64,000 nucleotides of DNA, taken from assembly GCF_000400715.1 (NCBI RefSeq), contig NZ_KE007345.1, positions 488,001-552,000 of the forward strand, in the 5' to 3' direction. Position numbers and translations under genes: made by a program. Below are positions 39,001 to 47,402 of the stretch, one piece after another. How positions within the stretch are numbered: the first letter of the stretch is position 1; the number at the start of each line of letters is the position of its first letter. Origin of the DNA: Acinetobacter genomosp. 15BJ. GTDB lineage: Bacteria > Pseudomonadota > Gammaproteobacteria > Pseudomonadales > Moraxellaceae. The notes under the pieces are model-generated. The model was given only the letters and a program-made list of their open reading frames with translations, did not search any database and was not told where the DNA came from.

Positions 39001-39220
39001 TTAATTCTTTTTCAATGCGATCAGTGACCAGCGTCGAGACTTCTTTGGCGGTTGCTCCCGGCCAATAAGTCTGTACGACCATGACTTTAAAGGTAAAGGG
39101 TGGATCTTCACTCTGTGACAGTTTGGAATAGGAAATAATCCCGACGATGCCGAGCAACAGCATAAAATAAAGGATAATCCCCTTATTCTTGAGTGCCCAT
39201 TCTGAAAGGTTAAATTTCAT
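36092..39220 (-). CDS. RND-family multidrug efflux inner-membrane transporter
   Basis: A 1042-residue RND permease with 12 transmembrane helices and two large periplasmic loops. The proton-relay pair is in ILALGLLVDDAIIAVEMMA (helix 4). The opening helix is followed by PPFTFKVMVVQTYWPGATAKEV, typical of the AcrB/MexK-type group. It is separated from its adaptor gene by 2 bp. The outer-membrane channel is not encoded nearby, so a shared TolC-like protein is probably used. The specificity is unknown, and a divergent TetR probably represses it. Confidence 0.92.
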   Translation of the reverse strand: MKFNLSEWALKNKGIILYFMLLLGIVGIISYSKLSQSEDPPFTFKVMVVQTYWPGATAKEVSTLVTDRIEKELMTTGQYDRIMAYSRPGESLVTFVAKDSLPSSAIPDVWYNVRKKVNDIRSQLPSGVQGPFFNDEFGDTFGNIYVLTGKDFDYAVMKEYADRLQLQLQRVKDVNKVNLVGLQDQKIWIELSNTKAVQLGVPVTAIQEAIQKQNDMAGAGFFETGTDRIQIRVSGHLHSVEDLKKMPLLVGDKTIQLGDVAEVYRGFSEPAQPRMRFMGENGIGISVSMRKGGDIIALGKNLETEFNRLQKSLPLGMKLQKVSDQPVAVQRSIQEFLKVLAEAVIIVLLVSFFSLGFRTGLVVALSIPLVLAMTFAGMNLFDVGLHKISLGALILALGLLVDDAIIAVEMMAIKMEQGYSRLKAAGFAWQTTAFPMLTGTLITAAGFLPIATAQSGTGEYTRSIFQVVTIALIVSWIAAVLFVPYLGEKLLPDFTKQNQQAAWYLRLWARLRKQPAPVVEAHGQHHDPYQSKFYQAFGRVVEICITYRKTVIAVTVGIFVLSVAMFKLVPQQFFPPSNRAEILVDLKLEEGASLTATEQAVHKVEQFLSKQKGIDNYVAYVGTGSPRFYLPLDQQLPQASFAQFVVLASSLDDRDEIRRSLDKQIKQLLPQVRTRVSLLENGPPVGYPLQYRVSGEDLGTVRQWAQKVAKVLSEDPNTTNVHLDWGEPSKIIAIEIDQDRARQMGVSSVDLANFLNASVTGAVMNQYREKRELIEIRLRGDKSERVEVASLASLAVPTSKGTTVPLAQIANIESRFEEGLIWHRNRLPTITVRADIRTHLQPATVVQQLADQMQSLRADLPSGYLLEVGGTVEESAKGQNSVNAGMPLFLAVVMTLLMIQLRSMSRATIVLLTAPLGLIGVVAFLLLFNKPFGFVAMLGTIALSGMIMRNSLILIDQIEQDIDAGHTPWDAVIGATMRRFRPIVLTALAAVLAMIPLSRSIFFGPMAVAIMGGLIVATLLTLFFLPALYAAWFKVKKTTQLS

Positions 39221-39222
39221 GT

Positions 39223-40323
39223 TTAACCTCCCGCTTTTACAGTGACTTCACGATTATCACGATCGACAGGATGAATCTTTTGCTGGTCCCGCAGTAAATG
39301 TACACCACCGACCACAACCCAATCCGTTGCTTTTAAACCTGACACAACAGGCACACTATCTCGACCATAAGTGCCTAAAGTAACAGGTACTTTGCGTATG
39401 CTTTGATTGGCATTCACCACCCAAACATACGCTTGTTGATCATTGGCGGTCACACTGGATAGCGGTACACTCAACACGTTATTTTCATTTGCGACAAAGA
39501 ATACTCGTGCACTCTGCCCGAGTTGAATCGTCGACTGCCCTTCAAGTAAAGAAACTTTCACCGTAAAGGTTCGAGATTGATCGGCAGCGGGTGAAACCTC
39601 GCGGACTTTGGCTGCAAAACGCGCATCTGGTTGCGACCATAAAGTGACCCATACCGGTTGCCCAACCTTGATGGTACTGACCGCCTGTTCTGGCACACCA
39701 AACACCACTTCACGTTCACCATCAATCGCCAACTGATAAACGGCTTGCCCTGCTGCAATCACCTGTCCAATCTCGATTTGACGTTGGGTAATCACGCCAT
39801 TTTTATTGGAAACTAACTGGTTATAGCCGGTTTGATTGGATGACACTTCATAATTAGAACGTGCCTGCTGCAAACTGGCTTGTGCAGATTCATATTGATT
39901 CTTCACTGCATCAAACTGCGAACGGCTGACCGCATTGACCGGTAAAAGTTGCTGATAACGCTGATATTCTTCAGCAGCAATCTTTGCAGCTGCCTGCGCG
40001 CTATCTAATTGGGCCTTGGCTGCATTCATCTGCAACTGCGCATCTTTGACATCTAATTTTGCCAGCACTTGTCCCACTTTGACCCGATCACCGACATCAA
40101 CATAACGTTCGGTAATCTGTCCCCCGACGCGGAAGGCCAAAGCAGTTTGCTGTCTCGCTTGCACATCCCCCGCATAGCTTTTTTGATCGACATGATTACT
40201 GCTCGGTTGCGTCACCATGACATAGGGAATTTCCTCAGTCTTCGGCACCTCTTTTTGACATGCGCTGAGGAGTACACTACTGACAATGAGTAACCCCAAT
40301 ATGATACGATTGATCTGATTCAT
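39223..40323 (-). CDS. RND efflux periplasmic adaptor lipoprotein (HlyD/MFP family)
   Basis: A 366-residue membrane-fusion protein. The signal peptide ends in SVLLSACQ (lipobox, Cys about 22). Then come a lipoyl half-domain (RVGGQITERYVDVGDRVKVGQVLAKLD), a coiled-coil hairpin of about residues 95-170 rich in Ala/Gln, the second lipoyl half (NKNGVITQRQIEIGQVI) and beta-barrel domains. It bridges the transporter downstream and an outer-membrane channel. It is the first gene of the pump operon, facing tetR. Confidence 0.92.
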   Translation of the reverse strand: MNQINRIILGLLIVSSVLLSACQKEVPKTEEIPYVMVTQPSSNHVDQKSYAGDVQARQQTALAFRVGGQITERYVDVGDRVKVGQVLAKLDVKDAQLQMNAAKAQLDSAQAAAKIAAEEYQRYQQLLPVNAVSRSQFDAVKNQYESAQASLQQARSNYEVSSNQTGYNQLVSNKNGVITQRQIEIGQVIAAGQAVYQLAIDGEREVVFGVPEQAVSTIKVGQPVWVTLWSQPDARFAAKVREVSPAADQSRTFTVKVSLLEGQSTIQLGQSARVFFVANENNVLSVPLSSVTANDQQAYVWVVNANQSIRKVPVTLGTYGRDSVPVVSGLKATDWVVVGGVHLLRDQQKIHPVDRDNREVTVKAGG

Positions 40324-40388
40324 CTCTTTGCGCTCTTATTCAAATTGATTTTTAAGGCGTGATATGAGCATTATCATAGATTGTTTAT

Positions 40389-40426
40389 TTTTTAATTAAT
40401 ATACCCATGAGTACACTAATTAAAAA
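40389..40426. promoter_or_regulatory. 38-bp palindrome between pump operon and tetR (putative operator)
   Basis: Arms 40389-40398 and 40417-40426 are perfect complements. Inside them a TACCCATGAGTA core (40402-40413) shares the same centre. In total 16 of 19 base pairs match. It lies in the 151-bp gap between the two divergent genes. This is the usual place for a TetR operator that controls both promoters. Confidence 0.6.
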
Positions 40427-40474
40427 TTAAAGCTAGAATTTTGATTTTTAAATTAATTAAAAGAGAACGATAAC

Positions 40475-41098
40475 GTGCAAATCAACAGTGGTCGCCCTAA
40501 AGATTTAGAAAAAAGAGCCAAGATTTTACAGGCTGCAAAATCTATATTTTTAAAAATGGGCTATCACGCCACCAATATGAATCAGATTGCCAAAGAAGCT
40601 GGTGTGACCAAACTCACGGTCTATAACCACTTCCAAGATAAGGGCAATCTGTTTATCTGTGCGATTGAAGAAAGCTGTGAAGAATCGATTCGAACCAAAC
40701 AGATTGAACTGACCGCAGATGCTGATTTTAAACAGGCGTTGGTGCTCATGTGTCAACGTGCATTAAGTATTATTTATCTGCCTGAAGCGCTGAAATTAGA
40801 TTGCCTGCTGTTTGAATTGGCAGCGGAACAAAGCCCCTTAACCCAACAGTTTTTTGATGCCTCGCATACTCGAATGTGCAATGTCTGGTGTGATTTCTTT
40901 GAACAGGCCATCACCTTTAAATTTATTCGCGCAGATGAACCGCTCAAGCAAACGGAGCTGATCATCTCGCTGATGTTGGGTATCCGTCATCAGCAGGTTT
41001 TACTTGGTCTAGCCCCTGTGCCAACCGCAACTGAAATCAATCAGATGATTGAACATGCCATCGAAATTTTTATGCTTAAATATCAACCAATAAATTAG
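40475..41098 (+). CDS. TetR family transcriptional regulator
   Basis: A 207-residue regulator. The N-terminal TetR helix-turn-helix covers about residues 10-57 (KRAKILQAAKSIFLKMGYHATNMNQIAKEAGVTKLTVYNHFQDK, in parts). The helical ligand domain, with several Cys, is near residues 65-130. It starts at GTG (40475). It is divergent from the RND operon, so it probably represses it and itself. The ligand is not apparent. Confidence 0.9.
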   Translation: MQINSGRPKDLEKRAKILQAAKSIFLKMGYHATNMNQIAKEAGVTKLTVYNHFQDKGNLFICAIEESCEESIRTKQIELTADADFKQALVLMCQRALSIIYLPEALKLDCLLFELAAEQSPLTQQFFDASHTRMCNVWCDFFEQAITFKFIRADEPLKQTELIISLMLGIRHQQVLLGLAPVPTATEINQMIEHAIEIFMLKYQPIN

Positions 41099-41128
41099 AG
41101 AATATTCACATTTTTTTACGTTCTGCTC

Positions 41129-41156
41129 TTGGAATGTCTCTCAATCGCGCTATAGT
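41129..41156 (+). promoter_or_regulatory. Sigma-70-like promoter of ppc
   Basis: A -35 TTGGAA (41129-41134) and -10 TATAGT (41151-41156) with a 16-bp spacer. They lie about 27 bp before the start codon of ppc, which has an AGGAG site at 41171-41175. Confidence 0.65.
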
Positions 41157-41182
41157 CGAGTGAGAACAACAGGAGAATTAGA

Positions 41183-43864
41183 ATGATTCAGCAAATCACT
41201 GCTCCATTACGTGAAGATGTCCGCTTACTCGGCAATTTACTCGGAGAGACCTTAAAGCAACATGCTGGGCAAGATTTGTTTAATCAGATTGAGCAAATTC
41301 GCGCATTAGCCAAAGGCGCACGTGACGGCCAGATCGAAGCCGAAAAACAGCTCGAACAATTGTTTCTCGGTTTAAAAGATGAAGAGATTTTGCCGCTGAC
41401 TCGCGCATTCTCCCATTTTCTTAACTTCGCCAATATTGCTGAACAATATCATGTGGTGCGTAGCCGTCGTCAGGCCGAGTTTGATGAACAAGCCCCAAGC
41501 CCAAACCCGCTGCCCCATTTATTCGAAAAATTCAAAACTCAACAGATCAATGCACAGCAATTGTTCCAACAGATCTGTGATTTAAAAATTGAACTGGTAC
41601 TGACAGCACACCCAACCGAGGTCAGCCGTCGCACCCTAATTCAAAAATATGATGATATTACCGACTGCCTCTCACAGCTAGATCAACAAAAACTGACACC
41701 TAGAGAACGTCAGCAAACCATTGCTACCCTGAAGCAATTGGTCAGCTCAGCATGGCAAACCGATGAGATTCGTCAACATCGCCCAACCCCTGTCGATGAG
41801 GCCAAATGGGGCTTTGCGACCATTGAGCAGTCGCTCTGGAATGCAGTACCCAAATTCATACGTGAACTGAATGAACTGACGCAGCAGCATTGTGAACATG
41901 CCTTGCCTTTGAGCATCGCACCGATTCGTTTTGCCTCATGGATGGGCGGTGACCGCGATGGTAACCCGAATGTCACCCATCAAGTCACCCAAGAAGTGCT
42001 GTGGCTATCACGTTGGCAAGCTGCTGATTTGTATTTGCGTGATATTGAAAATCTGCGTTGGGAACTGTCAATTCAAAGTTGTTCTGAGGAACTGACTCAA
42101 GCATTGGGCTATGAACACCCTGAACCGTATCGTGAATACCTGCGTGACACCCGTGAACGTTTAAAAGCCACCCGCTATTGGTTGGGGCAACGCTTACAAG
42201 GTGCTGAAGCCGATGACAGCAATATCATCAAAGATAAAGATGAACTATTAGCGCCTCTACTCCTCTGCTATCGCTCATTGATTGACAGTAACTTAGCCGA
42301 AATCGCCAATGGACAATTGCTGGATTTCATTTATCGGGTCAACTGTTTCGGCATTGAATTGCTCAAACTGGATATTCGTCAAGAATCAGGCCGTCACCGT
42401 CAGGCCATTTCAGCCATTACTGAATATTTAGGTCTAGGCAATTTTGAATCGTGGACTGAACAAGCCCGTCAAAACTTCCTGATCCAAGAGTTACAAAGCA
42501 AACGCCCATTATTACCGAAGTTCTTCAATGAGCCAGAAGGTAGCCTGATTCAGCATCCAGACGTACTTGAAGTGTTTGCCACTATGCGTACCTTGGCGGA
42601 ACAGCCGACCGAGAGTCTGGGCGCCTATATTATTTCGATGGCAGAATATCCAAGTGATGTACTCGCGGTTTTATTGCTGCAAAAAGAAGCTGGGATTCAA
42701 CATCCGCTACGTGTCGTGCCTTTATTTGAAACCTTAAAGGATCTGGATGGCGCAGCCAAAACCATGAATACCTTGTTCAATATGCATTGGTATAAACAGC
42801 ATATTCAGGGCAAACATGAGGTGATGATTGGCTACTCAGACTCAGCCAAAGATGCGGGCTTTATGTCCGCCAACTGGGCACAATATCGTGCTCAAGAGGA
42901 ATTGACTGCAATTGCCAAACAGCATGGTGTGCAATTGACCTTGTTCCATGGTCGTGGTGGTTCAATCAGCCGCGGTGGTGCACCAACGCAACAGGCTCTG
43001 TTTTCACAGCCACCAGGTTCTATTTCAGGTGCGATCCGCGTCACTGAACAAGGTGAGATGATTCGCTTCAAATTCGGTCTAGAAGGTATTGCGCTGCAAA
43101 ATCTGGAAATCTATACCGCTGCAACTTTAGAAGCGACCTTGTTGCCACCGCCTGAACCGAAAAAACAGTGGCGTGATCTGATGAATCAAATGACTGATTT
43201 ATCCGTCAAAGTCTATCGTCAAACTGTGCGCGAAAATCCAAACTTTGTCAGCTACCTACGTACTGTTACACCAGAACTAGAATTACAAATGTTGCCATTG
43301 GGTTCACGCCCAGCCAAACGTAAAGTCAGTGGCGGTATTGAATCACTGCGTGCCATTCCTTGGGTGTTTGCATGGACACAGATCCGTTTGATGCTGCCGG
43401 CTTGGTTGGGTACAGGTACGGCGATTAATCAGGTGCATGAGCAGCATAAAAACACCTTGAACGAGATGTTGGAACAATGGCCTTATTTCCAGACCCTGAT
43501 TGATATGCTAGAAATGGTATTGTCTAAATCTGATGCCGATATTGCCCTGTATTATGAGTCACATCTGACTCAAGATCAGGACTTAAAATTACTCGGTGTG
43601 GAATTACGTCAACGTCTGCAAAATGCAGTGGATACCCTGCTAAGCTTAAAGGGTGAATCTAAACTGCTCAGCAATAATGAGGTTTTAGATCAATCCATGC
43701 AGGTACGTAAACCGTATTTACTGCCGCTACATTTATTACAGGCCGAATTGATGAAACGTCGTCGCCTGTATCTGTCGGAACATCAAACCGAACACAGCCC
43801 TGTCGATCACGCCTTGATGGTCAGTATTGCAGGAATTGCTGCGGGTCTGCGTAATACAGGTTAA
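41183..43864 (+). CDS. ppc: Phosphoenolpyruvate carboxylase
   Basis: Carboxylates PEP to oxaloacetate, the anaplerotic supply for the TCA cycle. At 893 residues it is full length. The catalytic His block is LVLTAHPTEVSRRTLIQKY (about residues 137-155), the WMGGDRDGNPNVT segment is near 250, and the active-site lysine and glycine loop are in SDSAKDAGFMSANW and LFHGRGGSISRGG (about 575-600). The C-terminal end, AGLRNTG, is the family terminus. It is monocistronic with its own promoter. Confidence 0.98.
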   Translation: MIQQITAPLREDVRLLGNLLGETLKQHAGQDLFNQIEQIRALAKGARDGQIEAEKQLEQLFLGLKDEEILPLTRAFSHFLNFANIAEQYHVVRSRRQAEFDEQAPSPNPLPHLFEKFKTQQINAQQLFQQICDLKIELVLTAHPTEVSRRTLIQKYDDITDCLSQLDQQKLTPRERQQTIATLKQLVSSAWQTDEIRQHRPTPVDEAKWGFATIEQSLWNAVPKFIRELNELTQQHCEHALPLSIAPIRFASWMGGDRDGNPNVTHQVTQEVLWLSRWQAADLYLRDIENLRWELSIQSCSEELTQALGYEHPEPYREYLRDTRERLKATRYWLGQRLQGAEADDSNIIKDKDELLAPLLLCYRSLIDSNLAEIANGQLLDFIYRVNCFGIELLKLDIRQESGRHRQAISAITEYLGLGNFESWTEQARQNFLIQELQSKRPLLPKFFNEPEGSLIQHPDVLEVFATMRTLAEQPTESLGAYIISMAEYPSDVLAVLLLQKEAGIQHPLRVVPLFETLKDLDGAAKTMNTLFNMHWYKQHIQGKHEVMIGYSDSAKDAGFMSANWAQYRAQEELTAIAKQHGVQLTLFHGRGGSISRGGAPTQQALFSQPPGSISGAIRVTEQGEMIRFKFGLEGIALQNLEIYTAATLEATLLPPPEPKKQWRDLMNQMTDLSVKVYRQTVRENPNFVSYLRTVTPELELQMLPLGSRPAKRKVSGGIESLRAIPWVFAWTQIRLMLPAWLGTGTAINQVHEQHKNTLNEMLEQWPYFQTLIDMLEMVLSKSDADIALYYESHLTQDQDLKLLGVELRQRLQNAVDTLLSLKGESKLLSNNEVLDQSMQVRKPYLLPLHLLQAELMKRRRLYLSEHQTEHSPVDHALMVSIAGIAAGLRNTG

Positions 43865-43880
43865 GCACTAAACTCGGCTT

Positions 43881-43913
43881 TGCCATCAATAGGAACTCTG
43901 CCTATTGATGGCA
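43881..43913. other. Perfect 13-bp hairpin after ppc, without T-run
   Basis: Arms 43881-43893 and 43901-43913 pair perfectly around a 7-base loop. No T-tract follows, so it is not a standard terminator. The rest of the 310-bp gap to uraA is AT-rich. A TATCAT -10-like element is at 44138-44143, and I see no further gene. Confidence 0.55.
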
Positions 43914-44174
43914 AGACTGGCAAAATATGCCATCTAAATTTTAAAAAGAGAAAAAATTCAAAAAATATTTTAAAAATAAGAGAGTTAACTTTTCAAACCA
44001 TCAACACGAAAATAAATAATAAAACCGCTAGCTTATTTTGAAACAAATTTTACCAAAAGGTAAAAACATAAACTCACAATGCCTGTTCTGGCAATATTCT
44101 CCATGGCTTATAGGTGAAAGCTCGTTTTAAGACAGGGTATCATACGCGCTGATATCACATAATGAGTCTAATTT

Positions 44175-45470
44175 ATGTCAAGTTGGTTTCCAAAATGGCA
44201 ACCGTATCAGGGGAAGATCGATCATCGACCTGTTGCGACAAATGAATATTTACCGCCCTTACAAAGTGCGGTACTCGGGGTTCAACACGCATTTGCAATG
44301 TTTGGTGCAACAGTTCTTGCACCTTTATTAATGGGGTTTAGCCCAAACCTTGCCATTTTAATGTCAGGGATTTGTACCATCATTTTCTTCCTGATCACAG
44401 GTGGGCGCGTACCGAGCTATTTAGGTTCAAGTTTTGCCTTTATCGGTGTGGTTGCTGCGGCAACAGGACATATCACCGGCTCTGGGGCTAATCCTAACCT
44501 TTCGGTTGCACTTGGCGGGATCGTCGCCTGTGGTATTTTTTATGCCTTGATCGGTTTTGCGGTGATGCTGACGGGTACGCGCTGGATTGAAAAACTGATG
44601 CCCCCTGTGGTAACTGGTGCGATCGTGATGATCATTGGTCTCAACCTAGCACCTGTCACCATCAAAGGGGTTGCCGGTCAACCGTTTGAGATGTGGATGG
44701 CGCTCATCACTGTACTGAGTATGGGCATCATTGCCGTCTTTACCAAAGGCTTATTACAACGCTTATTACTGCTCGTTGGTCTATTGATCGCCTATGCATT
44801 GTATGCGATTGCCACCAACGTTTTAGGCTATGGCAAACCGATTGATTTCTCCCAAATCGCCGCAGCGCCATGGTTTGGTATTCCAAGCTTTTCACATCCA
44901 ACTTTTGATTTAAATGCGATTCTGATCATTGCCCCTGTGGCCCTCATCTTAGTGGCAGAGAACTTAGGTCATATCAAAGCCGTGGGGGCAATGACAGGTG
45001 AAAACCTGACCCCGCAATTGGGCAAAGCTTTTGTTGCCGACGGTTTAGCCACTACCTTATCGGGCAGTGTTGGTGCACCAGGTATGACCACTTATGGTGA
45101 GAACATTGGTGTGATGGCCGTTACCCGTGTGTATTCCACCATTGTGTTTGTAATCGCAGGTGTGTTTGCAATTTTCTTGGGCCTTTCACCTAAGTTTGGT
45201 GCAGTGATCAGCACCATTCCAACCGCAGTCCTGACGGGTGCTTCGATTGTGGTGTTTGGCTTGATTACCATTGCTGGTGCAAAAATCTGGATCGAAAACA
45301 AAGTCGATTTCTCAAACAATAAAAACCTGATCATTGCCTCAGTCACCATTATTTTAGGTGCAGGCAACTTTGAATTGTTATTTGGTAGCTTTAATTTAGG
45401 TGGCATTGGAACAGCAACTTTTGCTGCGATTTTCCTGAACCTGTTATTCAGTTTAAAAGATAAAAACTAA
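44175..45470 (+). CDS. uraA: Uracil permease (NCS2 family)
   Basis: A 431-residue proton-coupled uracil importer with 14 predicted membrane helices. The opening YLPPLQSAVLGVQHAFAMFGATVLAPLLMG is the UraA signature. The GGIVACGIFYALIG, ILVAENLGHIKAVGAMTG and TTYGENIGVMAVTRV segments are also present; the last two are conserved NCS2 motifs with the uracil-binding acidic residues. The transporter is near no other pyrimidine gene. A terminator follows. Confidence 0.93.
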   Translation: MSSWFPKWQPYQGKIDHRPVATNEYLPPLQSAVLGVQHAFAMFGATVLAPLLMGFSPNLAILMSGICTIIFFLITGGRVPSYLGSSFAFIGVVAAATGHITGSGANPNLSVALGGIVACGIFYALIGFAVMLTGTRWIEKLMPPVVTGAIVMIIGLNLAPVTIKGVAGQPFEMWMALITVLSMGIIAVFTKGLLQRLLLLVGLLIAYALYAIATNVLGYGKPIDFSQIAAAPWFGIPSFSHPTFDLNAILIIAPVALILVAENLGHIKAVGAMTGENLTPQLGKAFVADGLATTLSGSVGAPGMTTYGENIGVMAVTRVYSTIVFVIAGVFAIFLGLSPKFGAVISTIPTAVLTGASIVVFGLITIAGAKIWIENKVDFSNNKNLIIASVTIILGAGNFELLFGSFNLGGIGTATFAAIFLNLLFSLKDKN

Positions 45471-45477
45471 ACCCTTG

Positions 45478-45502
45478 AAGGCAGCGTAAGCTGCCTTTTT
45501 TT
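45478..45502 (+). terminator. Terminator after uraA
   Basis: Perfect 8-bp stem AAGGCAGC / GCTGCCTT with a GTAA loop (45478-45497) and T-run. It lies between the converging uraA and SDR genes. Confidence 0.9.
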
Positions 45503-45523
45503 ATTTTGCGAATGATACCTCTA

Positions 45524-46270
45524 CTAGATAATGCCACCATTGGCTCTAATCACCTGTGCATTGATCCAGTTACTGGCATCACTCACGGCAAAATCAAGCA
45601 CCGCAGCAATATCTTCCACAGTACCTAAACGCTCTAAAGGGGCTGCTTTGGCCAACTGTTCAATCAATGCCTCACTCTTGCCCTCAAAAAATAGCTCCGT
45701 TGCTGTTGGCCCAGGTGCAATTGCATTAACGGTAATATTTTTGCCTCTTAATTCTTTGGCAAGAATAGCCGTCAAAGCTTCGATGGCTGCTTTAGACGCA
45801 GTATAAATACCATACCCTTCCAGCTTCATACCGATCACGCTACTGGACAGATTGATAATTTTTCCACCCTGCTCCAGTCGTTTCGCCGCCTCTCGCATGC
45901 TATATAAGCTACCTTTTAAATTAATCGCTAAGACCTTTTCAATGGTTTCATCATCTAAAGCTTCAATTTTTTGAAAGCACATAATGCCCGCATTATTAAT
46001 CAGAACGTCCACTCGTCCATAGCTTTGGATGACATATTCAAATAGCTGCTCAACCTGATGCGACTGGCTGATATCTGCTTTAAATGCGCTTGCGGTCCCG
46101 CCTGCAGCTGTAATTTTTTCAACGAGCTGATTCGCTTCTAAATCATTACGTGCATAATTAATCACGATTTGATGGCCTTGTTGTGCCAATAAAGCAGCGG
46201 TAAAAGCACCAATGCCTCGGGATGCTCCTGTAATCAAAATCACTTTTTTATCATTTGTTGGCGTATTCAT
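45524..46270 (-). CDS. Short-chain dehydrogenase/reductase
   Basis: About 248 residues of the classical SDR family. The cofactor motif is TGASRGIGAF, the NNAG motif is in LINNAGIM (about residue 90), the catalytic Ser is in NLSSSVIG (about residue 142) and Tyr/Lys are in YTASK (about 156-160). It reduces or oxidises a carbonyl with NAD(P). ATG 46270 is favoured because GAGG is at the right distance. The longer frame from 46282 lacks it. It is divergent from a LysR gene that is likely its regulator. Confidence 0.9.
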   Translation of the reverse strand: MNTPTNDKKVILITGASRGIGAFTAALLAQQGHQIVINYARNDLEANQLVEKITAAGGTASAFKADISQSHQVEQLFEYVIQSYGRVDVLINNAGIMCFQKIEALDDETIEKVLAINLKGSLYSMREAAKRLEQGGKIINLSSSVIGMKLEGYGIYTASKAAIEALTAILAKELRGKNITVNAIAPGPTATELFFEGKSEALIEQLAKAAPLERLGTVEDIAAVLDFAVSDASNWINAQVIRANGGII

Positions 46271-46318
46271 TTTCAACCTCATTCAAGTCAACTTATCACG
46301 GAATACGATCTATGATAC

Positions 46319-46333
46319 TGTTCACTGAGAACA
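46319..46333. promoter_or_regulatory. Small palindrome between SDR and LysR genes
   Basis: TGTTC-ACTGA-GAACA is a 15-bp palindrome in the 123-bp gap between the divergent genes, a plausible LysR binding site. The support is only position and symmetry. Confidence 0.3.
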
Positions 46334-46393
46334 AGATAATCTATCAAATTTCGGCTTCTTTATACGGGTAGGCCGAACAAAAGAATCAAGCCT

Positions 46394-47296
46394 ATGGACA
46401 AGTTAAATGCAATGTCGGCATTCGTACATGTGGTTGAGCAGCGAAGTTTTACCAAAGCAGCACAGATTCTGAATTTACCGCGCTCAACCCTGACAGATGC
46501 GATTAAACAATTAGAAACGCAGCTGAATACCCGCTTACTGTTTCGAACCACACGACAGGTCAATCTAACCGACGAAGGCCATCTGTATTATAAGCGCTGT
46601 AAATATATTCTGGCTTATATTGATGAATCAGATCATGATTTTTTACATGCCAAACCGCAAGGCACGTTAAAGGTCGAAGTTCACGGTATCTTTGCTGCGC
46701 ATTTTATTCTGCCCAAACTACATCAGTTTCTCGGTGAATATCCACAAATTCAATTACAACTGACTGAAAGTGATCGCTATGTTGATCTGATTAAAGAAGG
46801 CATAGACTGTGTGATTCGGATTGGTCATTTAAATAATAGTGAACTGGTAGTCAGACCCTTGGGGCAGATCCCGCAAGTCACCCTTGCAAGTCCTGAATAC
46901 CTCAGAAAATATGGCACACCCAACGCACTTAGCGATTTAAAACAGCATTTTATGGTGGGTTTTTACTCCAGCGCACGACAAAAAGCGCTTCCCTTAGAAT
47001 TCATCATCAATCATCAGCTTGAGTTTTATGACCTAACTTCCCGAATTCAGGTCAATGGGGCGCACACCTACTCTGCTGCGGCAGAACAAGGCTTTGGTAT
47101 TATTCAGGTGCCACGTTATGGTCATTTAAAGCAAATCGAAAATGGTCAGCTGTGCCCTGTGTTAACCCAATATGCTGTTCCGTCTTTACCCGTTTCTTTG
47201 CTTTATCCCTCAAAAACACGGGTTTCGCCTCGACAAAGGGTATTTATTGAATGGATCGTGCAGTTGTTTAAAGATCATCCTTTGGATCAGGCTTAA
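46394..47296 (+). CDS. LysR family transcriptional regulator
   Basis: A 300-residue regulator with an N-terminal helix-turn-helix (SFTKAAQILNLPRSTLTDAIKQLETQL region, about residues 15-45) and a periplasmic-binding-protein-like effector domain. It is divergent from the SDR gene and most likely controls it. No ligand can be inferred. Overall features are ordinary for the family. Confidence 0.9.
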   Translation: MDKLNAMSAFVHVVEQRSFTKAAQILNLPRSTLTDAIKQLETQLNTRLLFRTTRQVNLTDEGHLYYKRCKYILAYIDESDHDFLHAKPQGTLKVEVHGIFAAHFILPKLHQFLGEYPQIQLQLTESDRYVDLIKEGIDCVIRIGHLNNSELVVRPLGQIPQVTLASPEYLRKYGTPNALSDLKQHFMVGFYSSARQKALPLEFIINHQLEFYDLTSRIQVNGAHTYSAAAEQGFGIIQVPRYGHLKQIENGQLCPVLTQYAVPSLPVSLLYPSKTRVSPRQRVFIEWIVQLFKDHPLDQA

Positions 47297-47402
47297 ACGT
47301 TTCGCTGCTCATCAAAAACAGTTTTTGCTGCAATTAAGTCCACTATCTTTATTTAAGCGATGTTTAGTATGATGGCTTTTTATATTTCAATACGTTGCCA
47401 TC

